Notes under the pieces: generated by a model | Told to the model about the DNA's origin: nothing | What the model saw: the letters and a program-made list of their open reading frames with translations, nothing else | Database searches by the model: none | Part shown: positions 46,201 through 56,668 of the stretch, piece after piece | Layout: the number at the start of each line of letters is the position of its first letter | Position numbering within the stretch: the first letter of the stretch is position 1 | From: Euptelea pleiosperma | Lineage: Eukaryota; Streptophyta; Magnoliopsida; Ranunculales; Eupteleaceae | Length of the DNA: 64,000 nt | Assembly: GCA_035048495.1 (NCBI GenBank) | Contig: CM068542.1 | Span: 40,639,109-40,703,108, forward strand | Direction: 5' to 3' | Position numbers and translations under genes: made by a program

Positions 46201-49200
46201 ACCCTAGGACTTTACTTGTAACAGTATGCATTCTAGGTCCATCAATTTTCTCAAAGAAGTATAGTTCACATGGTCTAGTTCTACCATGGCACACATAAGT
46301 AGAATCAATAATTTACACAGAAAAGAGGGTGCTTTATTATTGTTTTCAACTAATACATTCAATTTAAAAAGACCTTCATACAAATATTCTTTTCCCACAA
46401 AAGTCTCATTCTTCGTCAGTGCGAATTTGTCAGCTTCGAAGACTAGTTTAAATTCCTCATTGTTAAGTAATGATACTGACACCAGATTCTTCCTGATATC
46501 TGGTACATGGATCACATCCTTCAGAGTAAGAATGTTCTCAGATGTGACTTGAGTGTAATGGTTCCTTTTCTTGCAACTTTATAAGCTGGCAAGTTTTTCA
46601 TGTACAATTGTTTACCTTCCCCTATCATCTCATAGGAGGAAAAACATTTGTCACCACAGATATACTTGGTGGCCCCTGTGTACACCCACCAATCTTTTAG
46701 ATTGCTAACAATTAGGGTTGTTAGAGGGCCGGGCCAGGGTAGGGCCTAGCCCGACCCTCACTTATAAGGGGCCCCTATCCCTTAGAGGGCATGAACCGGC
46801 TAGGTCCTAGCCCTACCCTGAAGGGCCATGGTTAGGTTAGGGTAGGGTCAGGGCCTAGAAGAAGAGCATTAAAAAATATAAAAATTTTAAGTAAAAAAAG
46901 TGGATGCTTGAATAATGTACTTGGCTTGGTAACATTTTTCCTCAGTTTAATCTGAGTAGATTTTTCAATGAATGATCATAATTTTTTTGTTACAGGGTAA
47001 ACCGTTAAGATTTGAAAATGAAACCTTTTTGTCCTTTTAAAAATCTCGATAAAATAAATGATATATTATAAATTTACATTAGAAAAAAGTCATTTTGGAA
47101 CGATTTTAACCGTTCCTAAAATTTTCAAAATAAGAACGATTTTGAGCCTGTCATAATTTTGGAATGGCTCAATCGTTTGGAAATTGCCCAAAACTGTATC
47201 TTTTTTAGGATAACTATAGTGTCCAACACCAATAACGTAGTGATATATGTACCTAAGGAAATTGGGAGACCATACCAACCGGTTTTCCCCCTTTCTTTGT
47301 ACGTTTTGTCTTTTAAAAAAGGGTTAGATTCCCTAGGTAGCATGGAATTCTCATTAACAGTTGGACACCGACGGGTGACCTTAAAACAACCCATATTTTA
47401 TTAAAAAAAAGGCAACTTAATTTAGTTTTGAATATACCACGCACCTAGTGTGTCGTTTTCTGAAAGAAAAAAGATGCACTAAGTCCGTTGTTTATGAAAT
47501 ATAATTGAAAAAATAAATAAAACAGAGATGATTTGTTAAGGGCTGGCTGGGTTGGGTAGGGCTTTCAAAGGGACGGGCCGGGACGGGCCGAGGACCCTTA
47601 CAAGAGGGCCGGATTGACACCCCTACTGACAATATTCACTTCAGAGACAACTGTAAGCCTGAGCCTGACCTTGTCTGCTTCTTTGGTAATCCTTAGAGCT
47701 ACGTCTTCACCAGTCCCGAGCGTAATACTCTAGTTTCCCACATACAAAGCATCCCGTTTTTTTAAAGTCTTTCTTAGAAGACTTGTTTTTGTCTAGATAC
47801 TTTTCTGTTTCTGTTTTCTCATTATTCTTCTTTTTGTAAGTTTTTCCACAAGGTTGACTTTTGACTTGAGCTCAGAAGACTTCTTTATGTTATCTTCTTC
47901 TATACGGAGTCGGACAATAAGATCTTCAAGTGATATTTCTTTACGTTTCTGTTTTAGATTATTCTTGTATTCTTTCCTGGAAGGTAGCAGTTTTTCAATG
48001 ATTGATGCCACTTGAAACCTTTCACAGTTGTGACAAAACAGATTTCCATCGATTTTAAACTCTGAAATCCTTCCAACAACAAATTTTTTAGCCCTACTAT
48101 CCTTAGTTTTGTATTTTTTTTTTCAAGATCATTCCATAATTCCGTATTAGTCTTGCAGTGAACAACATAAAGAACATGAATCATACAATTCAGAATATAG
48201 TTCCTACACATGTAATTGGATTGATCCTATATATATATATATATATATATATTTTAAATGATTAAACTGATTGTTATTCGAACTAATTGAAAATGGATCA
48301 TTCTGAGAAACCAGAAACTTTTGATGGTAGTAAATTTAAGAAATGGCAAATGAAAATGCTATTTTACTTGAATACGTTGAATCTAGCTCACATGCTTACT
48401 GAAATTCAACCTACAACTGAAGAAAATGTTGAACCTACACAACTGAAGTTTGTTGGAGAATATAGAATAGACGTATATTCGGAATAATTAAAATATAAAA
48501 TATGTAAATAAATATAAAACCAAACAACGTAAACTGAGATGAACTAACAAAAATTGGAAGGCAAAAAGGATGAACTTATTGGTAGAGTTACTTTAGAATA
48601 ATGCTGCCCTTAAGGTCATTAAACGCCCCCTGCACGGTCAGAACCTCGCTGCTTTCAGGCTTCACAAGTGCTCACCTCTCAGGATACAACCACCTTTCTT
48701 CACTTCTTCAAACACAAAAGATGAAGAATCGAACCCTTTGTGGACAAACCCAAAAATCAAGAAAGAGTAACAATTGCAGAGAAAACCAGAGAGAAGAAAA
48801 GATTTCTTTAAAATGTTAGTCTCTGATTTTCGCATCTCAGACCTGAAGGGAAAGTCCATTTAAATAGAAGATATGGAGAGTGTCGTTTTTCTTTAATTAA
48901 GTAGTATTTAAGGGTATAAATTGGTAATAATATTAATAACATTAAAAGGAGATCAAACGGTCAAAATGTTTAGAGTGAGTTTGAGAGGTACATTAAGGAT
49001 TTTTTCATAAAAAGATAGGTATACGTGTCCCTCACCTCACCTCACCTCACCTCACCTCACCCCACCCACCCGCCCCGACCTGTGGCTTGGTGCAGCGCGG
49101 CGCAGCGCGTGTTTTTTGTGGTGCATAGTTGTGCCCATTGGGCACAAAATTTTGAGACACGAGGGCTTAACCGTTTAGGGCCAACTCCCATCCTTATATA

Positions 49201-50195
49201 CTCAAGGACCTCTATACTCCCAAGCAATGTGAGACTCAAAACTTTTGACTTCAAAGAGTAGAAGCACTATTGGTTTTCCCTCCGAAATCTTCAATTCAAA
49301 GTCTTTTTAGAAGTTAAGAGAACAAAAGCAATATAGGTAAAAGTCCTAGATTCATAACTCCTTCGGAGTCTAAGATGCCTTTTGCTTTAAAAACACATTT
49401 TATTCAAACATTTATCTAACATAAATCAGACCTCACAATGTGTAAGATAGATTTGTAGCTCAGGTAGACGGTACTCCATCTTGGGAACCATGTGCTTGTC
49501 AATTCGATCTCTCAGCTTAACTATCAAAAAATTAAAAAAAGAAAGAAGTAAGAGATGATGTGGTCTTGCCGCTTCTTTTTTTGGTCTTTACACTTCTTTG
49601 TGTCACTGTGAAAGGCAGACAAGGCGCAACAAAAATCAGTGTTCAGGATCTTGAAACTAAATACGTGCATCTAGAGGAAGATAGCACACCTACACTAAAC
49701 TAATGTATTCTCAACTTCCTCACGCTCTAAATTACTGGTGTGTTTTCAGCTTCTTCAGACCTTGAATCCCAAATGCATTCCCACCTTCTTTACAACCTAA
49801 ATTACAATCAGTTCTCAGCATTTCAGTATATGTATTGTGGTTCAATTCTTTTGTACTTTCACTACTATGTTCTCATTAAATGAACATTTGGAACTATTGT
49901 TTATATTCCTGATAAGTAGTGATGAATTGGTTGTTGGGTCCAGGCCATGGCTCAGGTTGGAGGCTTGGTGATGCTGCAACCAGAAGTGGGTGGCTCCCGT
50001 GAGAATTTCTTCTTTGCAGGAGTTGACAAAGTGAGGTTCCGCAAACCAGTGGTTGCAGGGGACACCTTGGTTATGAGAATGACTCTCATTAAGCTGCAGA
50101 AACGCTTTGGAATAGCAAAAATGGAAGGGAAGGCATATGTCGGGGGTGAGGTGGTATGCGAGGGTGAGTTTTTGATGGCTACTGGTAGTGAATGA
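37244..50195 (+). CDS. fabZ: Plastid beta-hydroxyacyl-[ACP] dehydratase (FabZ), 4 exons, 237 aa
   Basis: Exons 37244-37499, 37579-37639, 37745-37889 and 49944-50195 have GT/AG borders and consistent phases; stop TGA at 50193-50195. Residues 1 to about 75 are Ser/Arg-rich with few acidic residues, a plastid transit peptide. The hotdog-fold body follows: [44 protein letters not shown], and in exon 4 [36 protein letters not shown]. The catalytic His140 (GHF) and Glu154 (VE before AMAQ) are 14 residues apart, as in E. coli FabZ (His54/Glu68), and Glu154 is the last codon before intron 3. The enzyme removes water from 3-hydroxyacyl-ACP in each cycle of plastid fatty acid synthesis. Intron 3 is 12,054 bp and holds an RTE LINE, a gene-capturing TIR element and a Copia element. 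The coding sequence itself shows no break. Confidence 0.92.
38440..39960 (+). mobile_element. RTE-type LINE remnant in FabZ intron 3
   Basis: Upstream frames read [23 protein letters not shown] and [16 protein letters not shown]. The open stretch 39139-39723 then carries the RTE reverse transcriptase series [79 protein letters not shown]. The catalytic YADD-equivalent is VDN (CVDNVVL), so the enzyme would be dead. The series ends with [20 protein letters not shown]. Stops and frameshifts occur before 39139. Confidence 0.8.
39961..41121. other. FabZ intron 3, unassigned
   Basis: AT-rich intronic sequence. No gene, RNA or repeat border recognised. Confidence 0.4.
41122..42438. mobile_element. 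TIR element carrying a captured host-gene fragment (Pack-TIR-like)
   Basis: The left arm (about 41122-41200) reads GAAAATTCCCTCCTCC, GAGGACC, AAATTCGGACCTCCAG, then GTGGTCCCAC. The complement of the right arm (about 42361-42438) reads GAAAAAGTTAACTCCTCC, GAGGACC, AAATTTTGGACCTCCAG, then GTGGGTCCCAC. These are terminal inverted repeats of about 75 bp with small indels. The middle is a gene-like fragment on the minus strand (see 41400-42243). The exact ends and the target duplication could not be fixed, so Mutator-like or CACTA membership is undecided. Confidence 0.6.
41400..42243 (-). pseudogene. Captured fragment of a conserved plant protein gene
   Basis: The minus-strand frame reads [75 protein letters not shown] and [10 protein letters not shown] frameshift near 41845 follows, then [59 protein letters not shown] diverged tail continues toward 41400 with [23 protein letters not shown] words. 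These are not transposon domains. My best recollection is a plant chorein-N (VPS13-like) protein family, with low certainty. About 280 codons run without an intron, and stops plus the frameshift make it non-functional. Confidence 0.55.
42972..43875 (-). repeat. LTR (3' LTR) of the Copia element
   Basis: TGTTGGAGAATATA...TATCTAACA, 904 bp, similar along its length to 48451-49421. The shared interior includes AACCTC(A/G)(G/C)TGCTTTCAGGCTTC, GAAGATGAAGAATCG-like and GACTTCAAAGAGTAGAAGCA words. Confidence 0.85.
43971..44175. repeat. Two-copy tandem repeat, 103-bp period
   Basis: AGTGTAAGTC...ATTGGGTTTAATA...GAACTACAGTCTTGAACTGTT...CAACTTTCCTT occurs at 43971 and again at 44074, within the Copia element near its 3' LTR. 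Confidence 0.85.
44503..44647 (+). mobile_element. tRNA-derived SINE with 10-bp target duplication
   Basis: GAATTTTCAT is directly repeated at 44493-44502 and 44648-44657. Inside are an A-box-like AGCTGGGTGGAGATGG at about 44511, a B-box-like GAGTTCGACTCC at about 44559, a GGGGATTTACCCC body and a terminal A-run. It lies inside the Copia element, so it is younger than it. Confidence 0.8.
44985..45185. repeat. AACGG-type element fragment inside Copia
   Basis: It begins with ACCATGGTTTAAAATAACGCC and GTAACGCCCAAAGCCCGTTAC and continues with TTAAAACGTAAGTAACG words, the signature of the family seen complete at 10674-11089. Boundaries are not defined. Confidence 0.5.
45950..46226 (+). mobile_element. 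Copia 3' end plus LTR-like segment in opposite orientation
   Basis: On the plus strand GMIDLYAPA and a stop are followed by a polypurine-like TTGAGCGGGAG and then TGTTAGAGTTCTTAG at 46007, with a TAACA end at about 46226. This is the standard end of a Copia pol and its 3' LTR (220 bp). It lies within the minus-strand Copia remnant. No target duplication was found, so it is a fragment or rearrangement. Confidence 0.6.
46713..47625. mobile_element. hAT-like non-autonomous element (913 bp)
   Basis: The ends TAGGGTTGTTAGAG and (complement) TAGGGGTGTCAATCC are inverted and followed by GGCCGGGCC-type runs on both sides. CTAACAAT at 46705-46712 and CTGACAAT at 47626-47633 form a nearly perfect 8-bp target duplication. 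An 8-bp duplication with TAGGG ends fits hAT. No transposase is present. Confidence 0.7.
48287..48450 (+). pseudogene. Copia gag N-terminus in inverted orientation
   Basis: The plus-strand frame reads [20 protein letters not shown], then [16 protein letters not shown], the N-terminus of Copia gag. The next part of gag lies at 48211-47793 on the minus strand, so this piece is flipped relative to the rest. An (AT)n run at about 48228-48251 marks the breakpoint side. Confidence 0.7.
48451..49421 (-). repeat. LTR (5' LTR) of the Copia element
   Basis: 971 bp, same ends as 42972-43875. It has a short CCTCA tandem stretch at about 49030-49060 that lengthens it. No primer binding site is visible beside it, consistent with the adjacent inversion. 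Confidence 0.85.
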
Positions 50196-51661
50196 TGTGC
50201 ATGGTATATGATTTTGCTGTCATGTCCTTTATGTTTTCATAAAGTATACTTGGTTTTGTGTATTTCTTTGTTTTTCCCCCTCGACCTCAGCAACTGCCTT
50301 ACGAAAATTGGCGGTATTTACAAGTGTCATCCACGGATTTCATGCAGAACCTAGGTGTTAACAATGATAGACGAATTGATTCTTGGCATTTTGTGCTTGT
50401 GTTCTCAAGAGGACTGTTTCTTGTAGGAATAACTATCTCAAATAAATTTCGAGATTTAAGGAGTTGAGCAGAATAACTATTGGAGAGTTTTCTTGATCTT
50501 ACTTTGTGTGAATGGTTCACACAAATTCGCTGTTGTCCATGCAAAACTCGACACATTGTGGATATTTTCTATTTGCAATGATATAAATCTGATTTTATAG
50601 ACACATAAAAGTAGGCTTCGTGGATGACATCACCATTATAGGTGTCATACATTGCTTTGGACGCACTATTTGGCAAGCCCCACTTAGAAGATTGCTGAAT
50701 TGGACAATCGTAAGCATCTGAGCTGTAGTCTGTTGTTTGAGCCTTATGCCACACATTTTTTTTTATGTGCTCGAATAATTGCATTAGACTGGATGGTTAT
50801 AATCATCTAATCAGGTTGATTTTTCGCTCGGGAAATTACCCAACACACAGTGCAAAATAGGCAACTATTGTCCGACTACAGTATAACTTGGGAGTTCATT
50901 CAGAGAAATTGCTTGAAAGAATTAGTTGGGTTTATCTCCCATGTTTTCATCTTCTGAATAAGTGGGGTGAAATGAGTGAAAGTCATATTTGGTGGGAGAG
51001 CCTTTTTGCTGATAGGATGTGTTGTTTGTGATGTTGTGTGCACTTTTACCCCGCATACCCTAGTGGAATCCATGACAGAAGGGAATGTAGCCTTTTTGCA
51101 GGCATCATAGGCTTTTGTCTATGCCCTAAGTGGGTGGGAAACATCAATTATTACAAGGACTTGAATGGAATCTCTTGTCTACCACAGTACATCAATTTCA
51201 GAAGAAGAAAACAAATACAGAAGTGGTGGAATCCCGAAGATGGCCCCTGAATTCATGAGCAATTGTAGTTTTCAGTCTCTTTTTTCTTTCTATTTCTTAA
51301 TGACTTGAACACACTTTATTCTTTGATGGGTAACCTTTACATGGACTTAACATTGCTCAAAGTACAACGACCAATTGATCCAATTGTTTGTTTGATTTGT
51401 GTTTTTATCTCTTTAATTTCATCTTGGACTTTCTAACCATTCCATGCCCACATGGTTACACCTTAAAATATGAATTATCTGCTGTTTGTATGTGGGGAAT
51501 CACTGAGTTTCCATTGGTAATCAGAATCGTTATCCTTCAGATCAATCATATTGGATGAGTCTATGGGTCCAAGACATTTGCCTTGTGTGGAGAAGAACAC
51601 TGGATCTCTAAATCATCCCCTCCCTACTCCCCCAATAATGATCTCAACTCAGTGTGAATGT
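50196..51661. other. FabZ 3' flank
   Basis: Presumably the FabZ 3' UTR and downstream spacer. I see no further gene or repeat border. Confidence 0.4.
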
Positions 51662-52022
51662 GAGTAAAACTTTGATGACAGGACCCTGACAGGGTGCAAT
51701 ATGAGCCACGTGGCACTCTCTTAGAGGACTCTGACAGTATGGATGTTTTTCCAATCCCCAGGTGGACCTACAAACCAAGAATCAGCTTGATTAGTGATTT
51801 TAAAACCTTTGGATCGTTGTACCTCAAATAATGGTCAATAATGCTCAAATTCCCACGGTTAAAATCATCCCATGAAAATAATTCCAATCCAATGCCTAGA
51901 AATCACTAATTGGGCTGATTTTTGGTTTGTGGGTCCATCTAGGGATTGGCCAAACATCCTCTACGAGTGTGCCACGTGGCTTGTATTGCGCCCTGTCATC
52001 GAAGTTTTACTCGAGGGATGCG
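51662..52022. repeat. MITE, family A (361 bp)
   Basis: The ends GAGTAAAACTTTGATGACAGG and (complement) CGAGTAAAACTTCGATGACAGG are inverted and continue through GCCACGTGGCAC and GGATGTTT words. The centre has paired ATTAGTGAT / ATCACTAAT blocks. It is the best-preserved family A copy downstream of FabZ. Confidence 0.75.
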
Positions 52023-52664
52023 TTGCCAGTGGCTCCACTTGTCACTGCCGTAGAACCGACACCCACCACCAAGCCAATAACCCACTTTAAAAGTAGAACT
52101 AACCTTCGTCTGTTCTACCAAAAACACTAAACGTAGCTCCGAAGTAAACTGCCTTTGTGAAGCCCTAAACAACAATTTGTCTATATAATATGGGTGCTTG
52201 ATTTTAATTTTAAATTCTTCAAAGAAATGGCCACAAAAAGATTCTTGAAGAAACCTGGCGTGGAGACAAGTGTACTTTGGCCTAATTAAGATCTACCCTT
52301 GAATGGGTCCTACCCATAAGATCCTTCGTTTAAAATCTAGCTCGATGAAACGATCATAACATTTGATCATTTTTTTATGAACCAAGCTTTGAACTCAGCA
52401 CAGATCTCGAAAAATATGATCTGTGGTGGATGTGCGAGTGATGAATTTTTTTTTGGGTCTCTCTAAAAAGTAGTCTGATAGTGCACCGTGACGTTCTTGA
52501 GTATGATGGTGTTTCGAGACAACCTTTTAAATCACTTTTTTTTTAACAAAAAAAAAAAGTGGGAATCCTTTCCTCCCTCTTTTTCTTCCTTCTTTTTACA
52601 TGGAAACGACGTTTAAAAGTATGTACAAAGCTGTGGACGGAATATCACCAAGCCCGAGTGGTAA

Positions 52665-52823
52665 TTTGATGTCCAGTGAGAACATCAAAAAACGATGTTC
52701 CCCTTTCCTAGAAACCGCCACATACACAAGTAGGGTAGGTCCCACGTAATATTATGCTATACTTTGGTGGCGGTTTCTTTAATAGGGGAACATCGTTTTT
52801 TGATGTTTCAACGCGACATCAAA
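52665..52823. repeat. Near-perfect 159-bp hairpin (MITE-like)
   Basis: TTTGATGTC, then AACATCAAAAAACGATGTTC, CCCT and GAAACCGCCAC on the left are mirrored in complement on the right, with only about ten mismatches over 57 bp. The loop is about 45 bp. No target duplication was seen. The RNA would fold into a long stem. Confidence 0.75.
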
Positions 52824-53094
52824 GCTTTTTCCCACCAAGGCCTTGGTGAGGAGATCTGTTTTTTTCCTAATAATAACAAAAAATTAGGATTATTGCCTAA
52901 TAGTTACAAAAAAAAAAAAAAAAAAAAACTTAATTCACAAAAATGATTTATATGCATTACTCTAAATTTTTCTTTTCTAGATACCATGCTGCCTAAATAT
53001 GAAGAATCTTTTACTCGAGACGTCGCTCGTGCTTCGGAATCTTTTACCCGCGGGGACCTCGTCGTTCCCGCTTTCACTCGCCAACAGTTACAAC

Positions 53095-53795
53095 TATCAT
53101 GCTCTGCCAAATCTACCTTAAACACCACTAATTTTGTAGTTTTGTACTCTAGAAGATGTTTTTTTTTCAAGTGATTGTCATTGGTGTAGATTATTCAAAT
53201 TTGTTTTATTTTATAAATTATATACAAGTAGAAAAATAAATGACTATATATTAATTAATTTATATATTTATATATAATTATATGGTCCCTTCTATTTGTG
53301 CGAACTTTCGGATGTTTTGAGAATCACTACTTGCTGCAATTGCTAAATTTGCATATGCTTCTGCTAATATTTCAGGTAAATTTTGAAAAAAGTCCTTTTT
53401 TTTGTTTTCTTTACAATTGAAAAGCTAAAGTGGTCAATCCAAACCATCCATCTAAAAACCGAACGTCTGTGATTGGCCACATGGATAGTGCCGTTATCTA
53501 CATGCTCTGCGGAATCTACCTTAAACGTTGCTAATTTTGTAGTTTTGTACTCTAGAAGCTGTCATTGGTATAGATTATTCAAAATTGGTTTTATTTTATA
53601 AAATTATATACACGTCGAAAAATAAAAGTTATAATAAATTAATTAATTTATATTTAATACATTTATATAAAATTATACGGTCCTTTCTATTTGTGCGAAC
53701 TTACTTTCCGATGTCTTGAGAATCACTACTTGCTGCAATTGCTAAATTTGCATATGCTCCTGCTAATATTTCAGGCAATTTTGAAAAAATAATCT
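53095..53795. repeat. Local duplication, two copies about 405 bp apart
   Basis: A segment starting ATGCTCTGCC(A)AATCTACC and running through TTTTGTAGTTTTGTACTCTAG, GTCATTGGT, TTGTGCGAACTT, TTGCTGCAATTGC and CTGCTAATATTTCAGG occurs at 53095-53392 and again at 53500-53795, with point differences. Confidence 0.8.
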
Positions 53796-53834
53796 CTTTT
53801 TTTTCTTTGGAGATGTGGGAATTTCAGCGTCATT

Positions 53835-53932
53835 TCCGTTTTTTTTTCTATTTTTGCCCACTAATAAATTGTAACATTTTAACAGTAACACCCCCAGTCC
53901 GTTATACCGTTAAAACTGCATCTTTTAAACCT
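53835..53932. repeat. AACGG-type element fragment
   Basis: It carries TCCGTTTTTTT, TTTTTGCCC, AGTAACACCCCCAGTCCG, TTATACCGTTAAAACTGC and TTTAAACCTTG, the end-to-end words of the family in shortened form. Confidence 0.5.
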
Positions 53933-54905
53933 TGATTGGAGCCACTTAATTTTTAAACAATTTTAAAACAAAAAAGGGTAAACCAAGTCCATCTTTTCAT
54001 TGGTGTACCTGCAGCAACACTGTGTGCACTTTTGCGGGATACTCTTAAAAATGTTCTAAATCAATTTAAACTCGACTGGGATTACTTTTTTTTTTATCAT
54101 GATTTAATAAGAGTTGGGTTTTTTTTTAGTTACCGGGCCCACAAAGGAGGAACCCCACAGCATGGTCAAGGAATTTTCAATGAAACATGCCCTTTATTTA
54201 GAAACATGGTTGATTGCTATTGGGTTGAAACTTGCCATGTAGGTAGAGAATAGTTTGCTGCTTCTGAGGAGAATCCTGGACTGTAGCTCCACAAACCCGA
54301 GCTTAATCTCTGTACGAGTAAAAAGGTTGGTATTTCCAGAGAGCTGAGCACATGGGATGACGTGCTCCAATGTCGTCCCAAGCATAGTTAGCAATTTGGA
54401 GTGTGTGGCAAAAATACGGCATGGAAAATGTTCAGATATGTCATTTAAAAATGCGTTAAAAATTCAGTAAAAATAATAAAACAGAAGCAAAATATTAATT
54501 ATTTTTTGTTTTCTAAAATGATTTTTCATTTTCAAAACTGAATAATTTGATAATAATTCAGAAAAGTTTGAATAATTCAATCATTTTAAAAAATACACGA
54601 ATTTTTCCAAACTTTTGAATAAGACGTTTGTTTTTTTAGAGTAACATTATTTGCACCCATGTTTTCTCGAAGAGCACCCACCTTTTATGGAGAAATGTGT
54701 CCCTAAGTCTACACCCACATTTTATAAAAAAAGAAAACCCAAATTAAAGAAGAAGAGGAACCACCACCATCCTCTTCTTCTTCCACCGCCACCACCACCA
54801 CCCCCACCCCACCGTCCCTCTCTTTCTCTCTTAAAAAAATATCCCAGTGCATGTCGGCAGGCCAGGGTTGACATGGCTTTGACAATGTCGACAGGCTAGG
54901 AGATC

Positions 54906-55019
<114 letters not shown>

Positions 55020-55551
55020 GTCATGGTGACGGTGGAAGAAGAAGAAGAAGAAGAAGGTGGTGCTGATGCTGTGGTTGTGGCGGTGGCAGAAGAAGGCGGT
55101 GGTGGAGGTGCAGTTGTGGTGGTGGTGAAGAAGAAGAGGACGAGATTGTTAGTTTTTATTTTTTACAACTTATTGTGTGTGTACACATGGAAATGGTGTG
55201 CGCAAATAATACCACCTTGTTTTTAATTATTCCGTACGAATTCGAGAATTTACTAACTATGGTCCAGGACGATACTAACAGTGTTTCTGTTTTATTTACT
55301 ATCAAAACTTGGGCATCTTTGTTTTTGGATGATTTGGTAAAAAGGGGACACGTTAATAATAAACGACGAAGGCAACTAAAAAAGCGAGAACCGGTAGAAA
55401 ACAAGGAAGGGGACCAACCAACAACTCCAAGCCTGCCACCTGGAAACTTGAGCTTAATAATGAGGTCAATGGTCCACAAATGGAGCCACATACTTTGAAT
55501 AATTGGAGCATTGTAGGTTATCAAAATTCAAAATTTTCCGATTATACATAG

Positions 55552-55935
55552 GGTTGGGCTCTGTTGACAGATCTAAAATGACATATAAAATGACAGGACA
55601 CAATATAAGTCAGGTGGCACACTGTTACAAGACTCTGATCGTACGGATGTTTGTCCTATCCCATGGTGGACCTAAAAACCAACAATCAGCCTGATTAGTG
55701 ATTTATAAGTGTTGCATCTTTGAACCTCAAATACTGCTCAAATCCCCACAATTGAGAAAAGCTCATGAAAATAAGTCCAATACAAAGCCTATAAATCATT
55801 AATCAGGCTGATTTTAGGTTTGTAGGTCCACCATGGGATAGGACAAACATCCATATAGTCAGAGTCCTGTAACAGTGCGCCACGTGGCTTATATTGTGTC
55901 CCTTTCATTTTAGATCTGTCCACGGAGCCCGAGCC
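55552..55935. repeat. MITE, family A (384 bp)
   Basis: Long inverted arms: GACAGATCTAAAATGA, GGACACAATATAAG, GGTGGCACACTGTTAC, GGATGTTTGTCCTATCCCAT on the left, with complements of each on the right. The central ATCAGCCTGATTAGTGATTTAT pairs with ATAAATCATTAATCAGGCTGAT. It is the most symmetric copy in the window, about 730 bp upstream of the FLZ gene. Confidence 0.8.
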
Positions 55936-56192
55936 TTATAATATTTTTTTAAAGCCTCAGTGGGACCCAGCAGACCCAAATAATTGTTGCAAGTTACGTA
56001 ATTGCTGAAAATGATTCATCACACGCACAAAACCAGTAACCGGACTAACCGGAAGCCTCCCCGCACAGTTAAATTGCAATCTAATTACTGGACAGTTTTT
56101 CAGGTGGCAAACTTTCCGTATCGTGAGAAATTAATGCGTATCCTGTTCTTCTAGTTGGCTTTGTTGTTGGGTTAAAAAGGTGTAGAACTTTG

Positions 56193-56265
56193 CAGGGACA
56201 CCGTGGCGTACTCTTAGAGGACATTTACCGTGTGGATGTTTGGTCAATCCCTGGATTCCACTACA
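56193..56265. repeat. Family A MITE half arm
   Basis: GTGGCGTACTCTTAGAGGAC, then CCGTGTGGATGTTTGGTCAATCC without a partner arm nearby. It lies about 400 bp upstream of the FLZ start codon. Confidence 0.5.
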
Positions 56266-56668
56266 CGAATCACAAAGACTATCACACGAATTTCAAAGAA
56301 CATCCTATGGTTTGAACACATTGATGCGCGATGTACAATATTACGATGTTTCCTAACCAGTAACCTGGGTCCTGGATTTTCACTGGTACGGCGCCCGTAG
56401 AGTTGGGAAAATCATTCGACGCTACACGCCGAAACAGAAACAATAAAAAATGAAGGAAATTTATTTAAAAAAACAAAAAAAAACAGAAATAAAAAAAGGA
56501 GTGTTGACGTGGACGCCTTGTATTCAAAGGCGGAAAGAACGGTCTAGATTCTCTCCTCGAATTTCTGGCCCTCCGTTTATCTTCCCCAACACCCCATCAC
56601 TCTTCTCTACCAAATCTGTCCTCTCTCTCTCTCTCGCCATACAGGAGTAGTAGCAAAGACTAGAGAAG

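Larger units (their letters stand above)
45440..48211 (-). pseudogene. Copia gag-pol remnant
   Basis: Minus-strand order: gag ([20 protein letters not shown] near 48200, then [33 protein letters not shown] near 47900), GAG-pre-integrase ([18 protein letters not shown] at 46515), reverse transcriptase ([14 protein letters not shown] near 45850, with LVDD for the usual YVDD), and [14 protein letters not shown] near 45520. The integrase core is missing or unrecognisable. Frameshifts, stops and insertions at 45950-46226 and 46713-47625 break it. Confidence 0.75.
42972..49421 (-). mobile_element. Ty1/Copia LTR retrotransposon (6.45 kb) in FabZ intron 3
   Basis: Two LTRs in the same orientation (42972-43875, 904 bp; 48451-49421, 971 bp) start TGTTGGAGAATATA and end TATCTAACA. 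TAAAT is directly repeated outside (42967-42971 and 49422-49426). The minus-strand order is LTR, gag, pre-integrase, RT, then a polypurine tract (TGTGGGGGAT) abutting the other LTR at 43876, so the element points left. The LTRs differ by many substitutions and length, so it is old. It contains a SINE, a hAT-like element, another Copia 3' end and a local inversion. Confidence 0.85.
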
